Below, piece by piece: positions 1 through 7,201 of a stretch of 64,000 nt of DNA. The position numbers were made by a program, and so were the translations under genes. Each line of letters starts with the position of its first letter. Position 1 is the first letter of the stretch. The notes under the pieces were generated by a model. That model was not told the DNA's origin. It did not search any database and saw only the letters and a list, made by a program, of their open reading frames with translations. Source of the stretch: Pontibacter aquaedesilientis (GTDB taxonomy: Bacteria > Bacteroidota > Bacteroidia > Cytophagales > Hymenobacteraceae); assembly GCF_014773225.1 (NCBI RefSeq), contig NZ_JACXAJ010000002.1:372001-436000 (forward strand), read 5' to 3'.

Positions 1-387
1 TATTGCCCGATCCAGTTTCAGAAATTTAAGATAAAGCCGCAATAAATCAACGTTCAGGTCAAACAAATATTTCGGCTGCCGCTCATATACCTCCCGGATA
101 TAGTCGCTGTAAAACTCGAAATAAGGCGCCCGGCCATAGGCGGCCTGTATGGTGCGCCAGTGCACGTTGTACCATTTCTGGCTATAGTCAATCTCTATTT
201 CCGTAATAGGGGTCTTGTCTTTGCTGCTGCCACGCAGCACCGGCACGCTAAGCTGCACCATGCCCTGTGCCGTGAGCACATGGCAACGACTACGGTAGCT
301 TTGTTTTACGTAGTTTTCGTTTTTCTCCAGCAGTAAACCATCCGACTTTAGTGCCTGCGTGAAGTACTGGATGGGAGGGTGGTACAT
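1..387 (-). CDS. WbqC-like family protein (C-terminus cut by window edge)
   Basis: Reading the minus strand gives a continuous frame that starts MYHPPIQYFTQALKSDGLLL and runs off the left edge. The N-terminal Y-x-P-P-x-Q-Y-F strand, then RSRCHVLTAQG and a QKWYNVHWRTIQAAYGRAPYF stretch, fit the WbqC-like family (PF08889), which is common in Bacteroidota and of unproven enzymatic role. The only ATG is at 387, but the same frame is open upstream and a TTG at 408 would add MLLTEI, the usual first beta strand of this family, so the true start may be 408. About 129 codons are visible. The family call is from recognised sequence pattern; the start is uncertain. Confidence 0.75.
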   Translation of the reverse strand, partial: MYHPPIQYFTQALKSDGLLLEKNENYVKQSYRSRCHVLTAQGMVQLSVPVLRGSSKDKTPITEIEIDYSQKWYNVHWRTIQAAYGRAPYFEFYSDYIREVYERQPKYLFDLNVDLLRLYLKFLKLDRAI

Positions 388-419
388 GATTTCGGTAAGA
401 AGAAGCAAGGGAGTATGGA

Positions 420-457
420 AGTTAAAAAGTTAGAGAGTTTGGGAGTTAGAAAGTTTA
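420..457. repeat. Iterated GTTAGA/AGTTTG-unit tract
   Basis: This short tract is made of units such as GTTAGAGAGTTTGG and GTTAGAAAGTTTAG. Near-identical wording occurs at 38041-38085, 42953-43000 and, inverted, 43089-43126. Here no inverted partner is visible. It lies just upstream of the WbqC-like gene on the minus strand. Confidence 0.6.
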
Positions 458-504
458 GAGCTGCAAATTCTGAGTCTCAAGCTGAAGTGCAAATTGTCTG
501 CTAT

Positions 505-630
505 TTCGGATTTGTAATCCGGAATCGTCTGTTTTGCGGATTTTCAATCCGCTTGCCTGCCGATAGCAACTGCATTTGCTAAGCGGATTACAAATCCGCT
601 GGCCATGAACTTCCGGATTGCAAGTCCGAA
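505..630. repeat. Cluster of four REP-like palindromes
   Basis: Four short palindromes of one family lie within 126 bp: CGGATTTGTAATCCG (507-521), GCGGATTTTCAATCCGC (536-552), GCGGATTACAAATCCGC (583-599) and CGGATTGCAAGTCCG (614-628). Each has arms of about 6-7 bp with CGGATT/AATCCG cores. The cluster sits between divergent genes (WbqC-like on minus, acyltransferase on plus). It could be a REP-type repeat cluster or exonuclease-protecting hairpins. No transposase is adjacent. The remaining spacer to 748 shows nothing else. Confidence 0.75.
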
Positions 631-748
631 AGAGCAGTTTTACAGCCCTCTTTATACCTGCAGTCCTGCGACCTGTGTCTTACAACCTATGTCCTTTCCC
701 TGCTAAATAAGCATGATTTCTTTAATTTCATAATGCAAGTATAGGTCG

Positions 749-756
749 TACCTTTG
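749..756 (+). promoter_or_regulatory. Promoter -7 element (TACCTTTG)
   Basis: TACCTTTG matches the Bacteroidota sigma-A -7 consensus TAnnTTTG exactly. No clear TTTG at -33 is seen. The element contains the TTG at 754 that would otherwise look like a start codon, so translation more likely starts at GTG 772. Confidence 0.55.
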
Positions 757-771
757 CAGGCGATTATACCC

Positions 772-1680
772 GTGAAAGAAACTCCGAACATACCTGCCCT
801 GTATTTCCCGCTCTGGTGGTTGCTCAAAGGCCTGTCTTTGTTGCCGTTGTCAGTGCTATACCTGCTAGCCGACTTTTTGTTTGTGCTGGTATATTATATT
901 ATCGGCTACCGCAAAAAAGTCGTGTTTCAAAATTTGCGCAATTCCTTTCCTGAAAAGCCAGAGAAGGAAATACAAGGTATAGCCAAAGCCTTCTACCGAC
1001 AGTTCCCCGACCTGATCATGGAGATTTTGAAACTAGCCTCGATGGACGCAGCCGAAATGAGACGTCGCATTGTGTTCTCCAACCAGGAGCTGCTGGATAA
1101 TTTTGTGCGGCAAGGCAAGACCGTCATCACGATGGGGTCTCATTCCGGAAACTGGGAATGGGTGTTGCCAGCCGGAGCGGTGCAGTTTGGTTTCCCGGCC
1201 GAAGGGATCTACCGCCCCCTCAAGAGCAAGTTCTTTGAGGAGTTTATGCTATACCTGCGAGGTCGGCTTGGTGCCCGCCTCATCAAGATGAAGGACACCA
1301 TGCGCGACTTTGTGCGGAACCGCAAAACAGCGCGGGTGGTTGCCATGCTGTCGGACCAAACGCCCCCTTACGGAGAGATACAGTTCTGGACAACATTTCT
1401 AAATCAGGATACCCCTTTCTTTGTCGGGGCCGAGAAGTTAGCCAATGCCTTTGGCTGCCCGGTGCTGTTTCTGGATGTGGAACGGGAAAAACGCGGTCAT
1501 TACCGACTTACTTTCGAAGTGCTGTCCGACGGAAACTCTAAACCCGAAGAAGGCGCATTCCCCATCACGGAAGCCTTTGCTCAAAAACTGGAGTCCTCGA
1601 TCCGCCGCAACCCCGCCAACTACCTCTGGACGCACAAGCGATGGAAACACCAGCGGCCGCAGGCCGCAAGTTCTGAGTAA
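772..1680 (+). CDS. LpxL/HtrB-type lysophospholipid acyltransferase
   Basis: This is a predicted membrane-anchored acyltransferase of the lipid A late-acyltransferase family (PF03279), which moves an acyl chain onto a lipid A precursor or related lysolipid at the inner membrane. A hydrophobic N-terminus (about residues 10-45) is followed by the catalytic H-x4-E motif HSGNWE near residue 124 and by the family signature SDQTPP. Length, about 302 residues, is typical. I place the start at GTG 772, not the in-frame TTG 754, because the TTG is part of a promoter -7 element. The last residues (SSE) and the stop are encoded by the left arm of the inverted repeat at 1669-1756. Acyl donor and acceptor cannot be told from sequence. 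Confidence 0.85.
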   Translation: MKETPNIPALYFPLWWLLKGLSLLPLSVLYLLADFLFVLVYYIIGYRKKVVFQNLRNSFPEKPEKEIQGIAKAFYRQFPDLIMEILKLASMDAAEMRRRIVFSNQELLDNFVRQGKTVITMGSHSGNWEWVLPAGAVQFGFPAEGIYRPLKSKFFEEFMLYLRGRLGARLIKMKDTMRDFVRNRKTARVVAMLSDQTPPYGEIQFWTTFLNQDTPFFVGAEKLANAFGCPVLFLDVEREKRGHYRLTFEVLSDGNSKPEEGAFPITEAFAQKLESSIRRNPANYLWTHKRWKHQRPQAASSE

Positions 1681-1756
1681 TGAGTTCTGAGTCCCGAGTT
1701 GATTTTCCAGGTTATTTGCACAAACTCATAACTCATAACTCGAGACTCAGAACTCC
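1669..1756. repeat. Stop-to-stop inverted repeat (GAGTTCTGAGT units)
   Basis: The left arm 1669-1700 and right arm 1723-1756 are built from GAGTTCTGAGT/AACTCATAACT units. The reverse complement of the right arm matches the left arm at 17 of 18 positions over the best block. The left arm contains the TAA of the acyltransferase (1680), and the right arm ends at the stop of the convergent YciO-like gene (1756). It could act as a bidirectional terminator. Confidence 0.7.
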
Positions 1757-2382
1757 TAAAGATACTCCTCTACATCACCTGCGCCTTCTCTGAGCACCTC
1801 AAAATTATTGGCGGCATCGACTACAGTAGAGGCCACATTGTTGCCGGGGCCGCCATCGATTACGGCGTCCACTAGGTTGCGGTATTTATCATAGATCAGT
1901 TCTGGGTCGGTGCTGTACTCGATCACTTCGTCTTCGTCGTGGATGGACGTGGAGAGGATGGGGTTACCGAGCTCCTGCACCAGTGCCAGGGCAATTTTGT
2001 TGTCGGGCACGCGTATACCCACGGTTTTCTTTTTGCTGCCTGCGTAGCGGGGCACGCGACTGCTGGCGTCGAGAACGAAAGTGAAGGGGCCGGGCAGTGC
2101 CTTTTTCATCACTTTGTAAGTAGGCGTGTCTATCTTGGCATAATCGGAGATATGTGTCAGGTCAGAGCAGATAAAGGAAAGGTTTACCTTATCGGGTTTC
2201 ACGCCTTTGATCTGACACACGCGCTCTACCGCCCTTGTGTTGTGGATGTCGCAGCCGAGGCCGTAGATCGTGTCGGTTGGGTAGATGACGATACCACCGT
2301 TGCGAAGAATCTCGACGGCTTCCTGTATCTTTTTGGGCTGTGGGTTATCCGGATGTATCTGGAGGAAAACAGCGTTGGGCAT
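1756..2382 (-). CDS. Sua5/YciO/YrdC family protein, YciO-like
   Basis: The 208-residue protein is one YrdC domain, the fold that makes threonylcarbamoyl-AMP in tRNA t6A synthesis. Visible motifs are the N-terminal NGGIVIYPTDTIYGLGCD loop, ALPGPFTFVL, KTVGIRVPD and PILSTS. The C-terminal LREGAGDVEEYL and overall length resemble E. coli YciO more than TsaC (comparison from memory), so whether it is the t6A enzyme or a paralogue is open. It converges on the acyltransferase gene with only an inverted repeat between the two stops. Confidence 0.85.
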   Translation of the reverse strand: MPNAVFLQIHPDNPQPKKIQEAVEILRNGGIVIYPTDTIYGLGCDIHNTRAVERVCQIKGVKPDKVNLSFICSDLTHISDYAKIDTPTYKVMKKALPGPFTFVLDASSRVPRYAGSKKKTVGIRVPDNKIALALVQELGNPILSTSIHDEDEVIEYSTDPELIYDKYRNLVDAVIDGGPGNNVASTVVDAANNFEVLREGAGDVEEYL

Positions 2383-2523
2383 AGTTTTATCTTGATTTTA
2401 GTGCGTTACCTAAGGCATACTGTAGAAATGCCAACCGCGTTGCAGGTATGGCCTGCTGCCGGGGTTAACGCAGCATTCACACAGAAGCTCGCTCAAAATT
2501 AGTCAGATAAGCAAGATTAGTGT

Positions 2524-2531
2524 TATTTTTG
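2524..2531 (+). promoter_or_regulatory. Possible -7 element for mltG
   Basis: TATTTTTG fits TAnnTTTG about 58 bp before the mltG start. No -33 TTTG is visible, so support is modest. Confidence 0.35.
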
Positions 2532-2589
2532 TAGCCTAAACTATACAGGGCCGGAACCTAAATATTTTTCCGGACTTTTTATTTTCATT

Positions 2590-3660
2590 ATGGCTAACGA
2601 AGTCACCCCACGCAGACGCGTCAAGAAAGAGAAAAGCATGTGGATACCAGGCATTGTCGTGCTGTTGCTGTTCCTGTTTGTGAGCTTTTCCTATTATGCC
2701 TACCAAATTGTGTATACCGCCAACGTAGACACCAAAGGTCAGGACACCTATGTATACATCCCAACCGGCGCCGACTACAAGCAGGCGCTCGACTCAGTAG
2801 AGGCTACCGGTGTGATCATCGACCGCCTGTCGCTGCGCTTCATGGCCAAGCTCATGGACTACGACGAACTGGTGAAGCCGGGCAGGTATAAGATCGAGAA
2901 CGGCTGGGGCAACCGCCAGTTAATCGGAGTGCTGCGACTCGGGGAGCAGTCGCCACTTAAGCTTACCTTCAACAACATCCGCCTGCGCAGCCAACTGGCT
3001 GAGAAACTGGCTGCTGCTGTAGAGCCATCGGTAGAGGAAATCGACAGCCTGCTCAACGACCAGGTTTACCTGCAATCGCTCGGATTCGACACCACCACAG
3101 TGGTGAGCATGTTTATACCGAACACGTACGAGGTATACTGGACCATCACAGCACCAGAGCTTATGCAGCGCATGAAATCTGAGCACGACCGCTTCTGGAC
3201 AGCTGAGCGCAAAGCTAAGGCCGAGAAAATGGGCCTGACTCCCAAAGAGGTATCCACGCTAGCCTCCATTGTGCAGGCCGAAACCATCAAAAATGACGAG
3301 AAACCGCGTGTGGCCGGCGTATACCTGAACCGACTGCAGAAAGGCATGAAGCTCGAGGCTGACCCAACGGTGGTGTATGCCGTGCGGGACTTTACGATTC
3401 GCCGCGTTCTCAACGTGCACCTGCAGCAGGACTCCCCTTACAACACGTACCGCTATGCAGGCTTGCCTCCGGGCCCGATCAACGTTCCAGATATCTCCAG
3501 TATCGACGCCGTACTGAATCCGGAAGAGCACAAGTACATTTATTTCTGCGCGAAAGAAGACTTCTCAGGCTACCACAGCTTCGCTGTGACGCACGCCGAG
3601 CACATCGCCAACGCCCGCCGCTACCAAAGAGCACTGACGCAGCGGAATATTTTAAAGTAA
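2590..3660 (+). CDS. mltG: Endolytic murein transglycosylase MltG
   Basis: MltG (YceG family) cuts nascent peptidoglycan strands at the inner membrane and helps set glycan length. One membrane helix is seen at about residues 18-38 after a basic cytoplasmic stub. A LysM-like region follows, then the YceG catalytic domain with TLASIVQAET, where E231 is the expected catalytic glutamate, and VAGVYLNRL and MKLEADPTVVYA. Length 356 is normal for the family. It is followed by an iterated repeat spacer and then, on the same strand, a thioesterase and a BrkB-type membrane protein. Confidence 0.95.
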   Translation: MANEVTPRRRVKKEKSMWIPGIVVLLLFLFVSFSYYAYQIVYTANVDTKGQDTYVYIPTGADYKQALDSVEATGVIIDRLSLRFMAKLMDYDELVKPGRYKIENGWGNRQLIGVLRLGEQSPLKLTFNNIRLRSQLAEKLAAAVEPSVEEIDSLLNDQVYLQSLGFDTTTVVSMFIPNTYEVYWTITAPELMQRMKSEHDRFWTAERKAKAEKMGLTPKEVSTLASIVQAETIKNDEKPRVAGVYLNRLQKGMKLEADPTVVYAVRDFTIRRVLNVHLQQDSPYNTYRYAGLPPGPINVPDISSIDAVLNPEEHKYIYFCAKEDFSGYHSFAVTHAEHIANARRYQRALTQRNILK

Positions 3661-3760
3661 ATTGTTTAATTGCTGCATTGTTAAATTGTTGATTCGCAGT
3701 TTTTATAAACTCCTTTAGTAGGTTAACCATTTAACAATTTAACCATTCAACCATTTAATC
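3655..3760. repeat. Inverted iterated repeat between mltG and the thioesterase
   Basis: The left arm (about 3655-3705) carries units like TTGTTAAATTG, and the right arm (about 3720-3760) units like CCATTTAACAATTTAA. The arms share an 11-bp complementary block, GTTAAATTGTT. The element begins at the mltG stop and ends at the next ATG (3762), so it fills the whole spacer. Confidence 0.55.
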
Positions 3761-3761
3761 A

Positions 3762-4175
3762 ATGTTCGAATCAGAAGTACAGATACGCGTGCGCTACGCC
3801 GAAACCGACCAGATGGGCTATGTCTATTATGGCAACTACGCGGCCTACTACGAAGTGGCCCGTACGGAGGTGTTTCGTCGCTTGGGTATACACTACAAAG
3901 AGATGGAGGCGACAGGCACCATGATGCCCGTGCTCGAGCTCAAGTGCAAGTATATCCGCCCGGCCAAGTACGACGATCTGCTCACGATCAAGCTCTTTCT
4001 GAAGCACAAGCCCCATGGCTCGCGTATAAAGTTTGAGTACGAGGTGTATAACGAGGAGCAAACCTTGCTGAACGTGGGCGAAACGACGATGGTGTTTGTG
4101 GATATGAAATCAGGACGCCCGACAGCTATACCTGCGCTTATACACCAGAAGTTGGACGGATACTATAGCGAATGA
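3762..4175 (+). CDS. Acyl-CoA thioesterase, YbgC/4HBT hot-dog family
   Basis: A 137-residue single hot-dog domain. The N-terminal RYAETDQMGYVYYGNYAAYY is the 4-hydroxybenzoyl-CoA/YbgC signature, with D16 in the position of the catalytic aspartate. Such enzymes hydrolyse acyl-CoA or acyl-ACP thioesters in the cytosol, and in several bacteria YbgC interacts with phospholipid synthesis. The stop overlaps the next start by four bases (ATGA), which implies translational coupling to the downstream membrane protein. Substrate is unknown. Confidence 0.9.
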   Translation: MFESEVQIRVRYAETDQMGYVYYGNYAAYYEVARTEVFRRLGIHYKEMEATGTMMPVLELKCKYIRPAKYDDLLTIKLFLKHKPHGSRIKFEYEVYNEEQTLLNVGETTMVFVDMKSGRPTAIPALIHQKLDGYYSE

Positions 4176-5146
4176 GGCTGAACCAGCAATATCTGAAACG
4201 CCGCAGAGCGTACCGCAAGTTCATCGTCTTTCTGAAGAGGTGGCGCTTTAATAACGGCCAGTCTTCGGTATACGAGGTAGCAGATGTGTTGCTGGGTGAG
4301 CTCAGACTGGACTCGATTACCAAGCGGGCATCCTACATGGCGTTTAACTTTACGCTGGCCATTTTCCCGACTATCATCTTTCTCTTTACGCTCATACCTT
4401 ATGTGCCCAGCATTTTGTCGCTGGACTTGGGCGAGAGCATTCTCAACTTCTTGTCTGACTTCCTGCCCGAGGAGATGTATACCGTGGCGTATGGAACGAT
4501 TGACGACATTGTGAACAAACCTCGAGGAGGACTGCTTTCCTTCGGCTTCCTCTTCGCCCTCATTCTGTCTACCAACGGCATTATGTCTCTGATGGACGCC
4601 TTTGACAAAAAGTACCACACCTTTTACAAGCGGCCATACCTGAAAAAACGGGTAATTGCCACGGTGCTTACTATTGCGCTTTCCTCTATTCTGTTTCTGG
4701 CTGTCGCGACGATCTTTTTTGGGCAATGGATATTGGATGTGCTGGTCTTTTATGAGGTTGTAACAGAAAGCTATACCTATACCTTGATCGTGATGCTGAA
4801 ATATGTGGCCATTGTGCTGCTGTTCCTGCTGGCTACCTCGCTTATCTATTATTACGTGCCTGCCATACAGGACAAATGGCCTTTTTTCTCGGCTGGCGCG
4901 GTAGTCGCAACTATCCTGATCTTTCTGGTGTCGATGATCTTCTCGCTCTACATCAGCGCCTTCGATACTTATAACAAATTTTACGGGTCGATTGGGGCCC
5001 TCATCGGTCTGATGATCTGGCTCGATTTCGTGTCCATGATTTTGATCCTGGGCTTTGAGATTAACGTGAGCATTGATTCCGTGACCAAGCGACTGACTCG
5101 CAAGACGGCACAAAATGCAGCGCAAGCCGCTTCTGCAGCAGCATAA
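4172..5146 (+). CDS. YihY/BrkB (UPF0761) family membrane protein
   Basis: A 324-residue polytopic inner-membrane protein with about six hydrophobic helices. Family features are the N-terminal ASYMAFNFTLAIFPTIIFLF helix, the STNGIMSLMDAFDKKY segment and the later FYGSIGALIGLMIWLDF motif (PF03631). The older label ribonuclease BN for this family is not supported by function; its role is unknown. It starts inside the thioesterase stop codon, so the two are probably cotranslated. The alanine-rich tail is followed by the tRNA-Ser promoter region. Confidence 0.88.
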   Translation: MRLNQQYLKRRRAYRKFIVFLKRWRFNNGQSSVYEVADVLLGELRLDSITKRASYMAFNFTLAIFPTIIFLFTLIPYVPSILSLDLGESILNFLSDFLPEEMYTVAYGTIDDIVNKPRGGLLSFGFLFALILSTNGIMSLMDAFDKKYHTFYKRPYLKKRVIATVLTIALSSILFLAVATIFFGQWILDVLVFYEVVTESYTYTLIVMLKYVAIVLLFLLATSLIYYYVPAIQDKWPFFSAGAVVATILIFLVSMIFSLYISAFDTYNKFYGSIGALIGLMIWLDFVSMILILGFEINVSIDSVTKRLTRKTAQNAAQAASAAA

Positions 5147-5273
5147 GCAACCTTAGGCCAGGTATAGCCAAAGTAGGAGAGGTATAAGTTGAAATCAGAG
5201 TAAATTTTTAAGCTTCAAAATCAGAGGCTTATGCTCGAAATGCTAAATCCGGCTAAAAATATTGCCGTATAGT

Positions 5274-5304
5274 TTTGATAATTCAACTCGGTACTATACT
5301 TTTG
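5274..5304 (+). promoter_or_regulatory. Bacteroidota-type promoter of tRNA-Ser
   Basis: TTTG at 5274-5277 and TACTTTTG at 5297-5304 are separated by 19 bp, matching the TTTG-N19-21-TAnnTTTG consensus. The mature tRNA starts 17 bp after the -7 element. Confidence 0.75.
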
Positions 5305-5320
5305 TGCTCGATTCAATTAC

Positions 5321-5405
5321 AGAGAGTTGGCGGAGTGGTCGAACGCGGCGGTCTTGAAAACCGTTGACTGTAACAGGTCCGGGGGTTCGAATCCCTCACT
5401 CTCTG
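5321..5405 (+). tRNA. tRNA-Ser (anticodon UGA)
   Basis: The acceptor strand AGAGAGT (5321-5327) pairs with ACTCTCT (5398-5404), followed by discriminator G 5405. The anticodon loop CTTGAAA gives anticodon TGA. A long variable arm, typical of class II serine tRNAs, lies before the T arm with TTCGAAT. CCA is not encoded. Its last 8 nt belong to the direct repeat that recurs at 14529. Confidence 0.95.
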
Positions 5406-5467
5406 CTGGTAGCAATACCAAAGAGCAAAAAGCCCGTAAATCAGCGATTTACGGGCTTTTTCGTTTC
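5398..5467 (+). repeat. Direct repeat, left copy (att-like)
   Basis: This 70-bp stretch covers the last 8 nt of tRNA-Ser plus the downstream terminator. It recurs in the same orientation as 71 bp at 14529-14599, differing by one substitution and a gag/ccag change. The layout is that of an integration site in a tRNA 3' end. Confidence 0.75.
5427..5461 (+). terminator. Rho-independent terminator of tRNA-Ser
   Basis: Perfect 16-bp arms (AAAAAGCCCGTAAATC and its complement) around an AGC loop end in five T residues. Confidence 0.9.
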
Positions 5468-5511
5468 TGATGTACCGTCCTGAAATAGGTTGACACCAAC
5501 ATCAACCTATT

Positions 5512-5913
5512 ATGGAAAAAGCAGCGCAGAAAAAAAGCAAGCGCAGCCAGCGCGATTATACCCTGGGCTTTAAACTGGCCGTGGTGGCCGAGGTGGAGCA
5601 AGGAGATCTCACCTACAAACAGGCTCAGAAAAAGTACGGCATCCAGGGGCGAAGCACCGTTCTGGTTTGGCTCCGAAAGCACGGACGCTTAACTTGGGAC
5701 TTCAACCAAGGCACCATGTCACAGACACCCAACCAACGCATCAAAGAGCTGGAGGCCCAGCTGGCCGCTTCCGAGAAAAGAGCCAAAGAGGCCGAGCTCA
5801 AAGCCAAACTCTTAGACACCATTATCGATGTGGCCGAGGGCCAGCTGGGGATTCAGATCCGAAAAAAGTCTTTACCCAAACAGCCGACAAACTCAGAGAA
5901 GGGAAAGCGATGA
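5512..5913 (+). CDS. IS3-type transposase OrfA
   Basis: A 133-residue protein with an N-terminal helix-turn-helix (GFKLAVVAEVEQGDLTYKQA, then KYGIQGRSTVLVWLRKHG) that would bind the element ends, and a C-terminal leucine-zipper-like coiled coil (IKELEAQLAASEKRAKEAEL). A slippery heptamer AAAAAAG at 5862-5868 lies near its end in the position used for -1 programmed frameshifting into orfB in IS3 elements. The stop overlaps the orfB ATG by four bases. OrfA appears intact. Confidence 0.88.
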   Translation: MEKAAQKKSKRSQRDYTLGFKLAVVAEVEQGDLTYKQAQKKYGIQGRSTVLVWLRKHGRLTWDFNQGTMSQTPNQRIKELEAQLAASEKRAKEAELKAKLLDTIIDVAEGQLGIQIRKKSLPKQPTNSEKGKR

Positions 5914-6784
5914 GTTTGTCAGAGGCCTGCCAACTGTTTGGGTATTCCAGGCAAGCCTATTACCGGCGCCAGGCAAGAGCGCTGGATCAAAAGCAGACGG
6001 CCGAGCAGGTCGTGGGGCTGGTGCGGCAGATCCGCCTGCGGATGCCGCGCCTGGGCACCCGCAAGCTCCACCACCTGCTCCAGGGCAGCTCCGGGGCCTG
6101 AAGGTGGGAAGGGACAAGTTCTTCTCCATCCTCCGCGACAGGGGGCTGCTGGTCAGGCCAAAGAAAAGCCACCGTAAAACCACTGACTCAAAGCACTGGA
6201 TGAAAAAGCACAGGAACCTGGTGGAGGGTGTCAAGATAGCGCGCCCTGAGCAGGTATGGGTGGCGGACATCACCTATATCCCCACCAGGGAGGGCCACAG
6301 CTACCTCTCGCTGGTGACTGACGCCTACTCCAAGAAGATCGTGGGCTACCAGCTTTCAGAGGACCTGCGCGCGGAGGGGCCCGTCAAGGCGCTGAGGATG
6401 GCCGTTGGGGGAAAGAGGTACGGCCACGGGCTGATCCACCACTCGGACCGGGGGCTGCAGTACTGCTCCGAGGAGTACCAGCAGCTGCTGGAAGAGGCCC
6501 AGATAAAACCGAGCATGACCGAGAAATACGACCCTTACCAGAACGCGGTGGCCGAGCGCGTGAACGGCATTCTGAAGGGTGAGTTTGGCCTGGAGCGGGG
6601 CTTTGCCCACCACCTGGAGGCAGTGCGGGTGATCGCCGAGTCAGTGGGCATCTACAACAGCCTCAGGCCCCACCTCTAGTGCCATTACCTGACACCGGAG
6701 CAGATGCACCTCCAGCAGGAATTGGAGGTAAAACAGTGGAAAAAGAAAACCTCCAACACAAACGCATTGGAGGTCTCAAAATAA
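5910..6784 (+). pseudogene. IS3-type transposase OrfB, broken by frameshift and nonsense codon
   Basis: The frame starts MSLSEACQLFGYSRQAYYRR, reads to about 6090 and is lost at LLQGSSGA. The homologous sequence resumes one base earlier (QLRGLKVGRDKFF), which indicates a one-base deletion. The rve domain then has the full DDE set: D in VWVADITY, D in IHHSDRG and E in NAVAERVNGIL. A TAG at 6677-6679 interrupts RPHL-CHYLTPEQ, and the original end is TAA 6782-6784. The two lesions mean no functional transposase unless both are sequencing errors. Confidence 0.85.
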
Positions 6785-6842
6785 AAAGTAATTTCGTCTC
6801 AAAACCGTCAACTTATTTCAGGACGAGACACTTTACAATGGC

Positions 6843-7127
6843 CTAAAATACGGGGAAGCTTACACTGTTCCAGGCTTCCCTCGCTTCTGGGTAGTAGGTC
6901 CTGAGTTCTTCCCGAGTACTGGCATTGCTTGAGCTGACGCGGGCAATGTCCCTGATGTAGCGCTGTGTCAGCTGTTGGTTAAAGGTGTTGATGCCATCCT
7001 CACAATCCTGGCTCAGGCTTACTGCCTTAGGGGTAGAGGTGGGGGCTTCTGTTTGCGCAGCCGGGGAGCATGCCCCCAGCACGCTAAGTGACAGGCATAA
7101 AGTAAAGGCTATGCTAAAGTTTTTCAT
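6843..7127 (-). CDS. Small secreted lipoprotein, unknown function
   Basis: The 94-residue frame has a clear type II signal peptide (MKNFSIAFTLCLSLSVLGAC; lipobox L-G-A-C at 17-20) and a short Thr/Pro-rich linker before about 60 residues with no family I recognise. It ends only 12 bp from the right end of the IS, so its C-terminus may have been trimmed by the insertion. It is the last gene of a minus-strand series of envelope proteins inside the putative island. Confidence 0.6.
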   Translation of the reverse strand: MKNFSIAFTLCLSLSVLGACSPAAQTEAPTSTPKAVSLSQDCEDGINTFNQQLTQRYIRDIARVSSSNASTREELRTYYPEAREAWNSVSFPVF

Positions 7128-7201
7128 TTTGCAGGATGATAGAATGGTACTTTCTTTTTCAGGGAATCATGCAATGCGTACGCAGCCCAGGAGTTCCAAA
7201 G

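Larger units (their letters stand above)
5471..6830 (+). mobile_element. IS3-family insertion sequence, inactive
   Basis: Terminal inverted repeats are seen at 5471-5494 and 6807-6830, both beginning TGT and sharing CGTCCTGAAATA and GTTGAC (21 of 24 positions match). Inside are orfA and a broken orfB. A secondary hairpin (5485-5512) overlaps the left end and the orfA start. No 3-4 bp target duplication is visible (TGA on the left, CTT on the right), which suggests later rearrangement. Confidence 0.85.

Noticed and set aside
379..582. 67-residue plus-strand frame
   Set aside because: It runs through the iterated repeat and REP palindromes, has repeat-derived residues and no domain; not a gene.
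754..771. TTG 754 as start of the acyltransferase
   Set aside because: The TTG is the last part of the -7 element TACCTTTG; the transcript would begin after it, so GTG 772 is preferred.
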